Source: Pseudomonas sp. FP1742
GTDB lineage: Bacteria; Pseudomonadota; Gammaproteobacteria; Pseudomonadales; Pseudomonadaceae
NCBI RefSeq assembly: GCF_030687145.1
Contig: NZ_CP117460.1
Location: 2,790,001-2,854,000 of the forward strand
Direction of reading: 5' to 3'
Length of the DNA: 64,000 nt
Below, piece after piece: positions 16,968 through 24,786 of the stretch. Numbering within the stretch: position 1 is the first letter of the stretch; each line of letters starts with the position of its first letter. A program made the position numbers and the translations under genes. The notes under the pieces were generated by a model, which searched no databases, was not told the DNA's origin, and saw only the letters and a program-made list of their open reading frames with translations.

Positions 16968-17936
16968 TTGGGCGCGGGCAAGAAAATTTTAGGGCTGATC
17001 GCGTTGTTGCTGATGGCAGCCCTGTGGGGTAGTTATTTTTACGTGTTCAAAGAGAACCGTAACGGCCAGCTCGGGGATGCGTTCGACAGCTACGCCTGGT
17101 GCGGCACGCCGCCGGCCAGCGATAGCGGCGGGTTGGGCAAGGATCAACTGTCGCTGCGCATCACCAACAACGTTCGCGGCGAGTTCATGCTCTCGGGGGC
17201 GGTTGTCGTTTCCGAGCGCACCTTTGATCGCTACGACCTGGGCCGCAACGAACTGCGGCTGCGCATGGAGCCGCTGCAGTGGTCCTACGGCGTTGCGCCG
17301 ATTTTCATGGAACAGGTCAAGATCAAACCCCTGAGCCGTAACCTGTCTTCGGTCAACAAAAGTGCCTACGCCGAACTTGAGTCCCGGCCCATCGACGTCC
17401 AGGGGCGTGCGACCGACTTTCCGTTCGACACCTACCGCTACGGTTACAAACCGGTGTTGTACTACCTCAAGGGGAACGAGCGCGTCGACCTGCGCTTCAA
17501 AAACGTCACCACCAGCATGCAGATGTCCAACACCTTTACGCCGATCCAGAAGTACAACCGTGTCGAGTACATCAACGAGAAAAATTCGCTGATCAGTGAG
17601 CAGGACTACAAGCCCTACGGCGCCAACGAATGCGCGTTCAGCGTCGAGCGCAAGGGCTCGTTCAAGGTGATTGTGTTGCTGTTGCTGCTGGTGATGTGCC
17701 TGCCGCTGCTGCATGTGTTCTATCGCGACGAGCCGGGCATCGATTTTCTCGCCACGCTGGTGAGTATCGGGGCGATCCGGGTGTTCCTGGTGGGGCCGTT
17801 GAACGACTTTCAGCTGTACACCATCGACTTCCTGTTCGGTGCGGTGATTATCCTGGTGGGTACGGTGTCGTTGATCAAGGCAATGCGGGCCAATAGTCGA
17901 CGGGAGTTGGCAGCGAAAAGCGGGTCTTCGTGGTGA
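16968..17936 (+). CDS. inner-membrane hypothetical protein
   Basis: This 322-residue protein has an N-terminal signal anchor (ILGLIALLLMAALWGSYFYVF). A periplasmic domain of about 200 residues follows (EFMLSGAVVVSERTFDRYD, VDLRFKNVTTSMQMSNTF), then three C-terminal helices (VIVLLLLLVMCLPLLHVFY; FLATLVSIGAIRVFLVG; FLFGAVIILVGTVSLI). It starts with TTG at 16968, supported by AAAGGAG at 16955-16961 with 6-base spacing and no better start. The family is unknown to me. The periplasmic domain between one N- and three C-terminal helices suggests a membrane sensor or scaffold, but no catalytic motif is visible. Confidence 0.72.
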   Translation: MGAGKKILGLIALLLMAALWGSYFYVFKENRNGQLGDAFDSYAWCGTPPASDSGGLGKDQLSLRITNNVRGEFMLSGAVVVSERTFDRYDLGRNELRLRMEPLQWSYGVAPIFMEQVKIKPLSRNLSSVNKSAYAELESRPIDVQGRATDFPFDTYRYGYKPVLYYLKGNERVDLRFKNVTTSMQMSNTFTPIQKYNRVEYINEKNSLISEQDYKPYGANECAFSVERKGSFKVIVLLLLLVMCLPLLHVFYRDEPGIDFLATLVSIGAIRVFLVGPLNDFQLYTIDFLFGAVIILVGTVSLIKAMRANSRRELAAKSGSSW

Positions 17937-18056
17937 TTGCCGCGACCGTGGCGAGAGCTGAAAATTGTGATTTTCGATACAAAAACGCCGGGCATTAGCT
18001 ATACCTGTAACTCTCGTAGGCAATACCGTTGCCGTCCTTCTGACAGGAGTTAAAGC

Positions 18057-18728
18057 ATGAAGCTTGCGTTAATGATGAGCACACTGTGCATCGCCTCGAT
18101 CGGGGTGGTGGGTTGCGCCAGCAAAGTCGTCGAGCCAGGCCAGTACTCTGGCTTTCTCAAGGACTACAGTCAGCTCAAGGAAGCCAAGTCGCCATCGGGC
18201 GCCGTGGTGATGCGCTGGGTCGATCCCAAGCTCGACGTCAACAAATACACCAGTGCCTACATCGAACCGACTCAGCTCTATCCCAAACCGCAACCGACAG
18301 TGAAAATCCCTCAGACCACGCTGAACGGCATCACCAGCTACTACGATCAGGCGCTCAAGCGCGAACTGGGTAAATCCCTGCCACTGGCCAGCGGCCCAGG
18401 CCCAGGCGTGATTGTGGTACGTGCGGCGATCACCGCTGTCAGCAGCAAGACCGAAAGCCTCAAGCCGTATGAAGTGATCCCGATCGCTCTGGTGGCGGCG
18501 GCCGTCACCACCGCCAGCGGCGCTCGCGATCAGCAAACCGACCTGGCCACCGAAGCGGTGTTTCTTGATGGCAGCACCAACAAAGTCATCGCCCAGGTGG
18601 TGCGCAAGGGCACCGGCAAACCGTTGGAAAACGAAGCTCAGGTGATGAAGGTCGATGACGTGAAAAACGTGATCGATGGTTGGGCTTCGGACATGAATCA
18701 GTCGTTTGTAAAGTTCAAGTCCAAGTAA
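18057..18728 (+). CDS. DUF3313 lipoprotein
   Basis: This 223-residue lipoprotein has signal peptide MKLALMMSTLCIASIGVVGC, lipid-modified Cys at 20. The mature domain fits DUF3313: EPGQYSGFLKDYSQLKE, VMRWVDPKLDVNKYTSAYIE and VVRAAITAVSS. The motif AAAVTTASGARDQQTDLATEAVFLD resembles GNA1162/LPP20-like outer-membrane lipoproteins. A GACAGGAG ribosome site precedes the ATG. Transcription probably ends at the hairpin at 18750. Function is unknown. Confidence 0.82.
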   Translation: MKLALMMSTLCIASIGVVGCASKVVEPGQYSGFLKDYSQLKEAKSPSGAVVMRWVDPKLDVNKYTSAYIEPTQLYPKPQPTVKIPQTTLNGITSYYDQALKRELGKSLPLASGPGPGVIVVRAAITAVSSKTESLKPYEVIPIALVAAAVTTASGARDQQTDLATEAVFLDGSTNKVIAQVVRKGTGKPLENEAQVMKVDDVKNVIDGWASDMNQSFVKFKSK

Positions 18729-18749
18729 CGCGGGATTATTGTTCGCGCA

Positions 18750-18777
18750 AGATCGTTCCCATACATGGGAACGATCT
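18750..18777. terminator. bidirectional hairpin between convergent genes
   Basis: An 11-bp perfect stem AGATCGTTCCC/GGGAACGATCT with a 6-base loop lies between the DUF3313 stop and the stop of the small minus-strand gene. The stem is the same GATCGTTCCCA repeat type seen at 50501-50541, also between convergent genes. Confidence 0.7.
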
Positions 18778-18787
18778 ATCTCTTTGG

Positions 18788-18925
18788 CTATCCCCCCTGG
18801 ATATCGGCCGGTGCGACGGTGAGCGCAATCGGCGTCGCATGACTTTGCATTGTCTGGGCACCGACGCCACAACTGGCGAAAAGCGCCATCAGGCTGAATC
18901 CCGCGACGCGAAGCAAACCTTTCAT
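18788..18925 (-). CDS. small secreted peptide (45 aa)
   Basis: The 45-residue product has a convincing signal peptide (MKGLLRVAGFSLMALFASCG, cleavage likely after GVGA) and a mature part of only about 21 residues ending ALTVAPADIQGG. A good ribosome site (GAGGAAA) lies 7 bases before the ATG. No membrane segment other than the signal is present. The family is unknown. It stands alone, convergent with the DUF3313 gene and divergent from the bacteriocin gene. Confidence 0.5.
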   Translation of the reverse strand: MKGLLRVAGFSLMALFASCGVGAQTMQSHATPIALTVAPADIQGG

Positions 18926-19224
18926 AGATGTTTCCTCATTTTCCGAAGATGACATTCGGTCTGGCCAATAGCGTGAACGGTGGCTGGTCATTGCCGCCAA
19001 AACCAGGGGATGCAGTGGTCGTTTCTCAAGTGAAGGCCCTTTTTTACTCTAGCAGCTGGTTGTCGCGTCAACCGTCTGATCGTGCTGCTCTTTTATCGAA
19101 CTCATCCTTTTGATGTGTCGGCTTGGTGGCCGATCCTTCGATATAAATCCCATCCGATAACTATGTACCGCACCTGACCACTGCTCCATCGACATGCTGT
19201 GCCCTACAGACAAGGAGTGACTGT
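18926..19224. other. upstream region of the bacteriocin gene
   Basis: This roughly 300-base, relatively AT-rich gap holds the promoters of the small peptide (-) and the bacteriocin (+). A strong ribosome site AAGGAG is at 19212-19217. CTGTGCCCTACAG at about 19198 resembles a LexA site but has a 5-base rather than 8-base centre. No clear LexA box or repeated PrtN P-box was found. Confidence 0.5.
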
Positions 19225-21786
19225 ATGGCACAACAAATACATAACGATGGATCGTCAGGAAGTGTCGTCATCAGGTCGGGACCGCCCGCTTCGAGTGGTG
19301 GTTCTGGCGGTGGTTTTGGCGGTGGCGGAGGGGTTTCAGGCGGGTTCGGTAAAACCAGCAAGAACAAGCAAAAGGCCCGAAGGCGGGCCATAGAAGCGGA
19401 TCGTCAGAAAAAGCAAAAAGAGCGCGAGCAGGCCGAGGCGGCTCAAGCCCAGGCTCAGGAACAGGCCCGTGTTCAGGCCCTTCACCAGTTTCTTGCGGGG
19501 CTGGCGCAGCGTCATGACGCCATCAGAGCCGAGGTGGATCGTCGCTTTGCCGACAAGGCCGGTCAACTCGCGTCATCTCTCGAACACGAAATATCGGCTG
19601 CGCGACGGCCACCCAATAGCGACTCGAGCGAACGCTGGCAGCTTTATCTGATAACCAAGGAAAAAAACGAGATCGACGGGCTTACCACCCGTAAAACTGC
19701 CGAGCTCAATGCAAAAAACGCGGTTGCTCGGTCCTTCGATGGACACGATCCATTCGCCCGCACCTCGAACGATTACCTGACGCGACTGGGGCAGTTTGGT
19801 CAGGCACTCAATGACGGCCATCAGATATGGGAAAACGCCTATAACGCGGCCCATGAAGTCCGATTGCTGACATCGCAAATCAATGCGCTCACGGACAAAT
19901 CCAATGCGCTGGCAAGGCATCATGCCGAGCAGACAGTCGTCTGGCGCGAAAGGGAAGCCGTGTGGGAGGCCCAGCGTCAGTACGCCGAGCAGCGTGAAGC
20001 ACGGGTTCGCTTCAAGCAGCAAGCCGATGAAGATGTACGGGTTGAACGGGTCAGGCAGGCTAACACGCTGACTATTCCCGTTACCTCGGTTGCCGCTGGC
20101 GGGATGGTTTTGACGCGTGACGGCGCATTCGTGGCGCGGCAAGCGGCGGCAGTGCTTGAGGCGGCGGTACAGTCTGCCGTCAGCACCCTCATCGATTTCG
20201 GACGCATTGCCGCAAAAACGGGGCCGGTGTTCGTCACCGCGATGGTGTACTCGCCCACCCTCGGCAACAGTGAGTTGAGCGTCGAGCAACGTCGGCGTTT
20301 GTTCCAGGCTGTCGCCATTCCCGCGCAAGCGCTGGGGCTTTCCGATGGTCGAGCACTGCAATCGATTGCTGATTCCGGTGGCTCGGTGGAGGCGGCATAC
20401 CGGCTCAAACCCGAAGCCGTGTCAGAGGGCACCGCCATCATTGCTGTCGCTACCGGCGATGAGATTGATGCTGATGTGCCGGTCATCAATGCGGTACTCG
20501 ACCCGCTGACCGGGTTCTACAACGCAAAGATCCCCGGATTCCCGACCAGGCACCTTCAATTCGCGCCGGGCGCTGCCGCTCAGGCTGCCACGACGAGCCA
20601 GGCGGGGCTGGCGAAGTTGACGCCGCAGATCCAGCACATCCCGGTAGGTGTCGACCTGCGCATTCAGGACTGCATTGTTTGCGTACCAGGCTTACCACCG
20701 ACTTACCTGTCCTTCAATCAGCCACCCATGGGTTCGGGTGTCGTCACTGGGAGCGGTCAACCGGCCACGGCTGACTGGTGGAAAACGGCACGCAAGGTGA
20801 CAGGCGCCGCCATTCCGACACAGATCGGCGATCAGTTTAGAGGTCGCGAAATCAACTCGTTCGGCGCTTTTGACGAGACGCTGTGGCGAACGTTGGGCGA
20901 GCATCCGGCGCTCACGGCCCAGTTCGATGAGGTCAATAAAAAACGCATCGAACAAGGTTTTGCACCCTATGCGCCAAAAAGCACTTGGGTTGGTGAACGG
21001 CGTGAATTCGAGCTGCGTTATCAAGAGCTTGCGGAGTTGGGTGAAACCCCCTTCAACCTCGACAAAATCAGCATCACCACGCCGCAAAGCACCCACGGAC
21101 AGTTGGGGATCACCCCTGCGGTTCTGCCTTGGCCGATTAACCCCGTTGGCGTCGGAACCTGGACACCTCTCGTTCCGCCGGGTATCGAACACCTCGATCC
21201 TACAACCTCACCGGTTACACCGTCGATTCCAGCGGTTTATCCCGGCACCCCGGTCATCCCGGTCCTACCGCAAAACGAGACCTTTCCGGCTGTTGACGAA
21301 GGGCAGATCGGTGCCAGTATTCCTGGGTATCCGGCGGATATGGAGTTGCCCTCGTCGGATGTGTTGTTTCTGGATCGGCGGGATGATCCGGGGGTTGCTA
21401 CGGGGGTTGGGCAGACGGTTACAGGGATTTGGTTGGGGGAGGCTGCAAGAGCAGAGGGTGCGGCGGTTCCTGTCCAGATTGCGGATCAGCTAAGGGGGAG
21501 GGAGTTTGCCAATTTTCATCGGTTCAGGCGGGCGTTTTGGAGGACTGTTGCGGCGGATACGACATTGAATCACCAGTTTAGTGCTCACAATTTGAACAGA
21601 ATGCGCGAGGGGCTCTCTCCGTACCCGCCGTTAGCTGACCAAAGCGGCGGACGCAAAACGTTCGAACTTCATCATGATGTTGAAGTTTCAAAAGGTGGGG
21701 AGGTCTACGGCTTGGACAACATATCGGTAATGACTCCAAAACGTCATATTCAACTGCACAAAGGGAATGGCAATCATGATTTTTAA
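19225..21786 (+). CDS. S-type pyocin-like nuclease bacteriocin with two tandem HNH domains
   Basis: This 853-residue colicin-like bacteriocin has a Gly-rich disordered N-terminus (about 15-42), a basic/Gln-Ala coiled-coil receptor region (about 45-275), a Pyocin_S-type translocation domain (about 280-495) and a first colicin-E-type nuclease fold (about 503-628). A Pro-rich linker follows (about 630-715), then a second, complete HNH nuclease (about 722-850). The second copy has FELHHDVEVSKGGEVYGLDN and TPKRHIQLHK, that is catalytic His 816, 817, 841 and 845. In the first copy the aligned positions read FELRYQE and TPQSTHGQLG, so the metal/catalytic His are missing. The second domain should cleave target-cell DNA after import. 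The immunity gene overlaps the 3' end by 11 bases. Confidence 0.9.
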   Translation: MAQQIHNDGSSGSVVIRSGPPASSGGSGGGFGGGGGVSGGFGKTSKNKQKARRRAIEADRQKKQKEREQAEAAQAQAQEQARVQALHQFLAGLAQRHDAIRAEVDRRFADKAGQLASSLEHEISAARRPPNSDSSERWQLYLITKEKNEIDGLTTRKTAELNAKNAVARSFDGHDPFARTSNDYLTRLGQFGQALNDGHQIWENAYNAAHEVRLLTSQINALTDKSNALARHHAEQTVVWREREAVWEAQRQYAEQREARVRFKQQADEDVRVERVRQANTLTIPVTSVAAGGMVLTRDGAFVARQAAAVLEAAVQSAVSTLIDFGRIAAKTGPVFVTAMVYSPTLGNSELSVEQRRRLFQAVAIPAQALGLSDGRALQSIADSGGSVEAAYRLKPEAVSEGTAIIAVATGDEIDADVPVINAVLDPLTGFYNAKIPGFPTRHLQFAPGAAAQAATTSQAGLAKLTPQIQHIPVGVDLRIQDCIVCVPGLPPTYLSFNQPPMGSGVVTGSGQPATADWWKTARKVTGAAIPTQIGDQFRGREINSFGAFDETLWRTLGEHPALTAQFDEVNKKRIEQGFAPYAPKSTWVGERREFELRYQELAELGETPFNLDKISITTPQSTHGQLGITPAVLPWPINPVGVGTWTPLVPPGIEHLDPTTSPVTPSIPAVYPGTPVIPVLPQNETFPAVDEGQIGASIPGYPADMELPSSDVLFLDRRDDPGVATGVGQTVTGIWLGEAARAEGAAVPVQIADQLRGREFANFHRFRRAFWRTVAADTTLNHQFSAHNLNRMREGLSPYPPLADQSGGRKTFELHHDVEVSKGGEVYGLDNISVMTPKRHIQLHKGNGNHDF

Positions 21787-22051
21787 AGAGAGGCTGGAGG
21801 ACTACACAGAAGCGGAGTTTTTATCTTTTTTGGAGGAGTTTTCCAATCAATCAAGTGGTTTGAAAGGGCAGGCGTTGGAGGATTACAGGGACAGACTCCT
21901 CACGCATTTTGAACGTGTCACTGAGCATCCAGGCCGTTCAGACGTCATCTTCTACCCCAAAGAAGGCCAGGAAGACAGTCCTGAGGGCATCCTGAAAGAA
22001 GTCAAAGAATGGCGTGCACGTAATAACAAGCCCGGCTTCAAACCAGAGTAA
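21776..22051 (+). CDS. colicin-E/pyocin-type immunity protein
   Basis: This 91-residue acidic protein is of the Im7/Im9 (Colicin_Pyocin) family. Evidence is DYTEAEFLSFLEEF at helix 1 and the hallmark loop HPGRSDVIFYP; the tail EVKEWRARNNKPGFK is also typical. ATG 21776 is preferred over ATG 21767 because AAGGGA lies 9 bases upstream. The gene overlaps the last codons of the bacteriocin, as usual for bacteriocin-immunity pairs, so it most likely neutralises the C-terminal nuclease. It is visibly poorer in GC and uses more T/A-ending codons than the housekeeping genes nearby. Confidence 0.9.
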   Translation: MIFKERLEDYTEAEFLSFLEEFSNQSSGLKGQALEDYRDRLLTHFERVTEHPGRSDVIFYPKEGQEDSPEGILKEVKEWRARNNKPGFKPE

Positions 22052-22083
22052 CTGCACTGATCTAAACGCAAACAATTCACACG

Positions 22084-22111
22084 CATCTGCTCATCACAAT
22101 ATGAGCAGATG
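22084..22111. repeat. 11-bp inverted repeat between immunity and Im-pyocin genes
   Basis: CATCTGCTCAT, loop CACAAT, ATGAGCAGATG: a perfect 11-bp stem without a T-run, so not a classical terminator. It lies in the 105-base gap between the immunity gene and the Im-pyocin fusion, about 45 bases before the fusion start. It could be an attenuating hairpin or an operator. Confidence 0.6.
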
Positions 22112-22156
22112 TCGTTACCTGGGCAGTTGTGCGCCAGAAACAAGGAAGCAATAAAG

Positions 22157-23725
22157 ATGGAACTAAAAACAACACTCAAGTATTACACCGAACCGGAATT
22201 CCAGGCTCTGGTCGACAGGATCTGGGCTGTCGATTTACCGAAAACGGACCACGATCAATTGATCAATCATTTCGACCGCATCGCCGGTCACCCCAAAGGT
22301 GCGGACCTGCTGTTTTATCCGCCAGAGGCTAGCTACAACGCCTACTCATCCGGCTCGGTCGTGTATTACGTCAAAGGCTGGCACCACAAACAGGGCAGTG
22401 CTGCGTTCAAGGGGGAAAGTATTCCCGTCCCCAAACCTGTTGCGACAGGGCCCAAAGCGCCGTTGACCCTGGCGCAGATGACGCAGCGGCGTATTGCACA
22501 CAACCTGGCTGACGTACAAAAAGTCGCTGTAGATCTGACGGTCTCCGAGCGAGCGGCAGAAGCGGCACTTACTGTGTTCGAGCAACGAATAAAGCACCTG
22601 CGTCAACGACAGAGCGCACACGTGGACATCCGTGAGCGTGAAGCGGACATCCGTGCCCTGGAGGCTTCTGAACTTGAAGCGCGTCTGGCAGCCCACCGGT
22701 ACGAATTCTGGAAAATGCGCATCGAGTTCAAACGAGACAGCGCCCACCGTGAACTGCCCTACGCCGGATCCGAACACGCGCAGTGGCAGAGCATCGCCCA
22801 GCAGATCAACGCCACTTACGACCGTTATCTGACGAAATTGAATGAGATCAATCAACGCCTCCGCGGCTTTCAAGTGGACGCTGAAACGTTGCTGGTGACG
22901 GCGCAAACACAACTCGTCGATCAGCGTTATCAGCAGGGAACAGGGCCGACTCAGACGTCCGGGCTGCTTTTTGCACCGCTCGCCTTTGCCAATGCGCGAC
23001 CGGGTATTTTCCTCGATGGCGGCCTTTCGCAACCCTTGGAGACCCATCGGGTTGCGCTGCAAAAAGCCATGCGTTCGGCGGTGGCGGAGTTTACCTGGCA
23101 GATCACCTCGGGAACCGATGAGCATCAAGGTCAATACGCAGCCGTTCTGCAATTCGATTTTTCCAGTCGGGCCGAAGTGGGGAAGTATGGGATCAGCGTT
23201 CCTCTGTCCGAGTTGCTTCCGACCGAGGGCCAGGATTGGCAAAGCCTGGCTGCGTCTGGCGCTGAGGTCGATCTTCCGTTCCGGTTGAGCAGCGGTATGT
23301 ACACTGTTGCGCCAGGAACGATGTCTCGAGGTCTGAGAGAAATAAAGACATTGTGCCAGGTGGCTCTCACGCCCACTAATGGCAGCACGTTGTCGCCCGG
23401 AGTAAGGGTACGGGCCGCCGTCTGGAGCGAGCCGCTGAAGACCTACTGTTTCACCGCTGACGGGCCAGTCCCGGAGACCGTGAGCTGGAGCGCTCCGGCT
23501 CCCTTTGCAAGCACGTCGACCCTGGCGCCGGCCGCCGAGTATCGGCTGGGGTTCCTGCGGTCTTCGCCTGTGCCCTTGCTTGAGTCCTTCAGCGACATGG
23601 CGGCGATTCGTTTCGATGACTATATCGTCGTCTTCCCGCCTGCGTCTGGCCTGGACCCGCTTTACCTCATGTTCAGAGACCGGCGCGAATATCCCGAAAT
23701 GACCATGGGTCAAGCAAAACCCTAG
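22157..23725 (+). CDS. Im immunity domain fused to pyocin receptor/translocation module, no nuclease
   Basis: The product is 522 residues. Residues 1-86 form a complete Im7/Im9-like domain (YYTEPEFQALVDRIW, HFDRIAGHPKGADLLFYPP, YVKGWHHKQGSAAFK). Residues about 105-255 are a charged coiled coil (RRIAHNLADVQK, REREADIRALEASELEARL). Residues about 268-508 match the pyocin translocation region (GIFLDGGLSQPLETHRVALQ, YRLGFLRSSPVPLLESFSD, FDDYIVVFPPASGLDPLYLM). The protein then stops a dozen residues after FRDRREYP, where related bacteriocins continue into the nuclease. ATG 22157 has AAGGAAG upstream. It may be an immunity protein with an acquired delivery module, or a decayed bacteriocin; I cannot decide. 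Confidence 0.82.
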   Translation: MELKTTLKYYTEPEFQALVDRIWAVDLPKTDHDQLINHFDRIAGHPKGADLLFYPPEASYNAYSSGSVVYYVKGWHHKQGSAAFKGESIPVPKPVATGPKAPLTLAQMTQRRIAHNLADVQKVAVDLTVSERAAEAALTVFEQRIKHLRQRQSAHVDIREREADIRALEASELEARLAAHRYEFWKMRIEFKRDSAHRELPYAGSEHAQWQSIAQQINATYDRYLTKLNEINQRLRGFQVDAETLLVTAQTQLVDQRYQQGTGPTQTSGLLFAPLAFANARPGIFLDGGLSQPLETHRVALQKAMRSAVAEFTWQITSGTDEHQGQYAAVLQFDFSSRAEVGKYGISVPLSELLPTEGQDWQSLAASGAEVDLPFRLSSGMYTVAPGTMSRGLREIKTLCQVALTPTNGSTLSPGVRVRAAVWSEPLKTYCFTADGPVPETVSWSAPAPFASTSTLAPAAEYRLGFLRSSPVPLLESFSDMAAIRFDDYIVVFPPASGLDPLYLMFRDRREYPEMTMGQAKP

Positions 23726-23788
23726 CGTGACTTTGCGCTAACGCAGCGACTAATAAGTATCCGCCAAACAAAGGAATGTTTACCGTCT

Positions 23789-24232
23789 ATGCCTGTTCTG
23801 GAACTTACCACCCTGATCCCCAACCGCACGCCCGAGCTGGTCCTCGAGTTTTGCCTGGAAGGTCTCAACGCTCCGAAGATCTTTGTGGAGCGAGTCACAC
23901 TGTTGAGCGACGTCGACCTAAGTAATCTGCGCATCGAAGCCGGCCATCAATTCCACTTTCGGCACTGGATGTTTAACGTCATACCTTTGAGTTGGACGGT
24001 GGTGATCCGTGAGGTTGGCCATCACCATTTCATCGATGAAATGCTTGAAGGCCCGATGGCTGTCTTTCGTCATGAGCATCGGGTCGAGGCAGCAGACGGC
24101 GGTACGCTTTACACCGACCTGGTCACTTACAAGGCGATTGGCGGCGCACCTGTGGAGTGGTTGCTGGTTAATGGCTACCTGCGCAGAATTTTTTCGGCGC
24201 GCCACCGCAATATGTTGCGCTTGCTCGGTTAA
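23789..24232 (+). CDS. SRPBCC-family (START/Bet v 1-like) ligand-binding protein
   Basis: This 147-residue soluble protein has the helix-grip pattern of SRPBCC/polyketide-cyclase-like proteins: MPVLELTTLI, FHFRHWMFNVIPLSWTVVIR, FIDEMLEGPMAVFRHEHR and TLYTDLVTYKA. An AAGGAATG ribosome site lies upstream of ATG 23789. It follows the Im-pyocin gene by 63 bases on the same strand but has ordinary Pseudomonas composition, so it is likely the chromosomal flank of the bacteriocin island. Ligand unknown. Confidence 0.8.
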   Translation: MPVLELTTLIPNRTPELVLEFCLEGLNAPKIFVERVTLLSDVDLSNLRIEAGHQFHFRHWMFNVIPLSWTVVIREVGHHHFIDEMLEGPMAVFRHEHRVEAADGGTLYTDLVTYKAIGGAPVEWLLVNGYLRRIFSARHRNMLRLLG

Positions 24233-24307
24233 GCCGCCCATATGCGGTGTTGTGAAAGCGGGCTTGGCTCGCGAAGACAAACATCATTGTTGAATGTAGA
24301 ACTGCGC

Positions 24308-24337
24308 GTAGGAGCTGCCGGAGGCTGCTCCTACGGT
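24308..24337. repeat. GTAGGAGCTGCC-type palindromic repeat
   Basis: CGTAGGAGC...GCTCCTACG is a 9-bp stem with a short GC-rich loop, a second Pseudomonas extragenic palindrome type. It lies downstream of a degenerate single REP core near 24255. Both stand between the convergent SRPBCC and YCII genes. Confidence 0.6.
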
Positions 24338-24360
24338 GTAAGGGGTGTGTCAGGTGTGCT

Positions 24361-24786
24361 TCAGTGCTTCTTCGCCTGCGCCCGCACGCGCTCTTCCTGT
24401 TCACGCAGTTCCGGGGTGAACTCGGCACCGAAATCTTCGGCCTCGAACACCTGGCGAATCTCGATCTCGGCCTCTGTACCCGGCATTGGATTCGGGCAAC
24501 GCTTGACCCACTCGATCGCTTCCTCTTTTGACTTCACCTGCCACAGCCAGTAGCCGGCGATCAGCTCTTTGGTTTCGGCGAACGGGCCGTCGATCACTGT
24601 GCGTTTATCTCCCGAGAAGCGCACACGGGCACCTTTACTGCTGGGCTGCAGGCCATCGCAATCGATGAGGATGCCGGCCTTGGCCAGTTCCTCGTTGTAA
24701 TTGCCCATTGCGGTCATCAGTTCTTCGCTGGGCATCACGCCGGCCTCGGAATCGGGGCTGGCTTTTACAATGATCATGAATCGCAT
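24361..24786 (-). CDS. YCII/DGPF-domain protein
   Basis: This 141-residue protein has MRFMIIVKASPDSEAG at its start and the diagnostic DGPFAETKELIAGYWL segment of the DGPF/YCII family, which adopts a dimeric alpha-beta barrel. The start at 24786 follows GGAGAC. The tail is charged (LREQEERVRAQAKKH). Family members often neighbour ECF sigma factors, but none is here. Enzymatic role unknown. Confidence 0.87.
   Translation of the reverse strand: MRFMIIVKASPDSEAGVMPSEELMTAMGNYNEELAKAGILIDCDGLQPSSKGARVRFSGDKRTVIDGPFAETKELIAGYWLWQVKSKEEAIEWVKRCPNPMPGTEAEIEIRQVFEAEDFGAEFTPELREQEERVRAQAKKH

Noticed and set aside
19195..19213. Possible LexA box CTGTGCCCTACAG before the bacteriocin gene
   Set aside because: The centre is 5 bases instead of the 8 expected for CTGT-N8-ACAG, so it is not a credible SOS box; no alternative LexA or P-box pattern was found.
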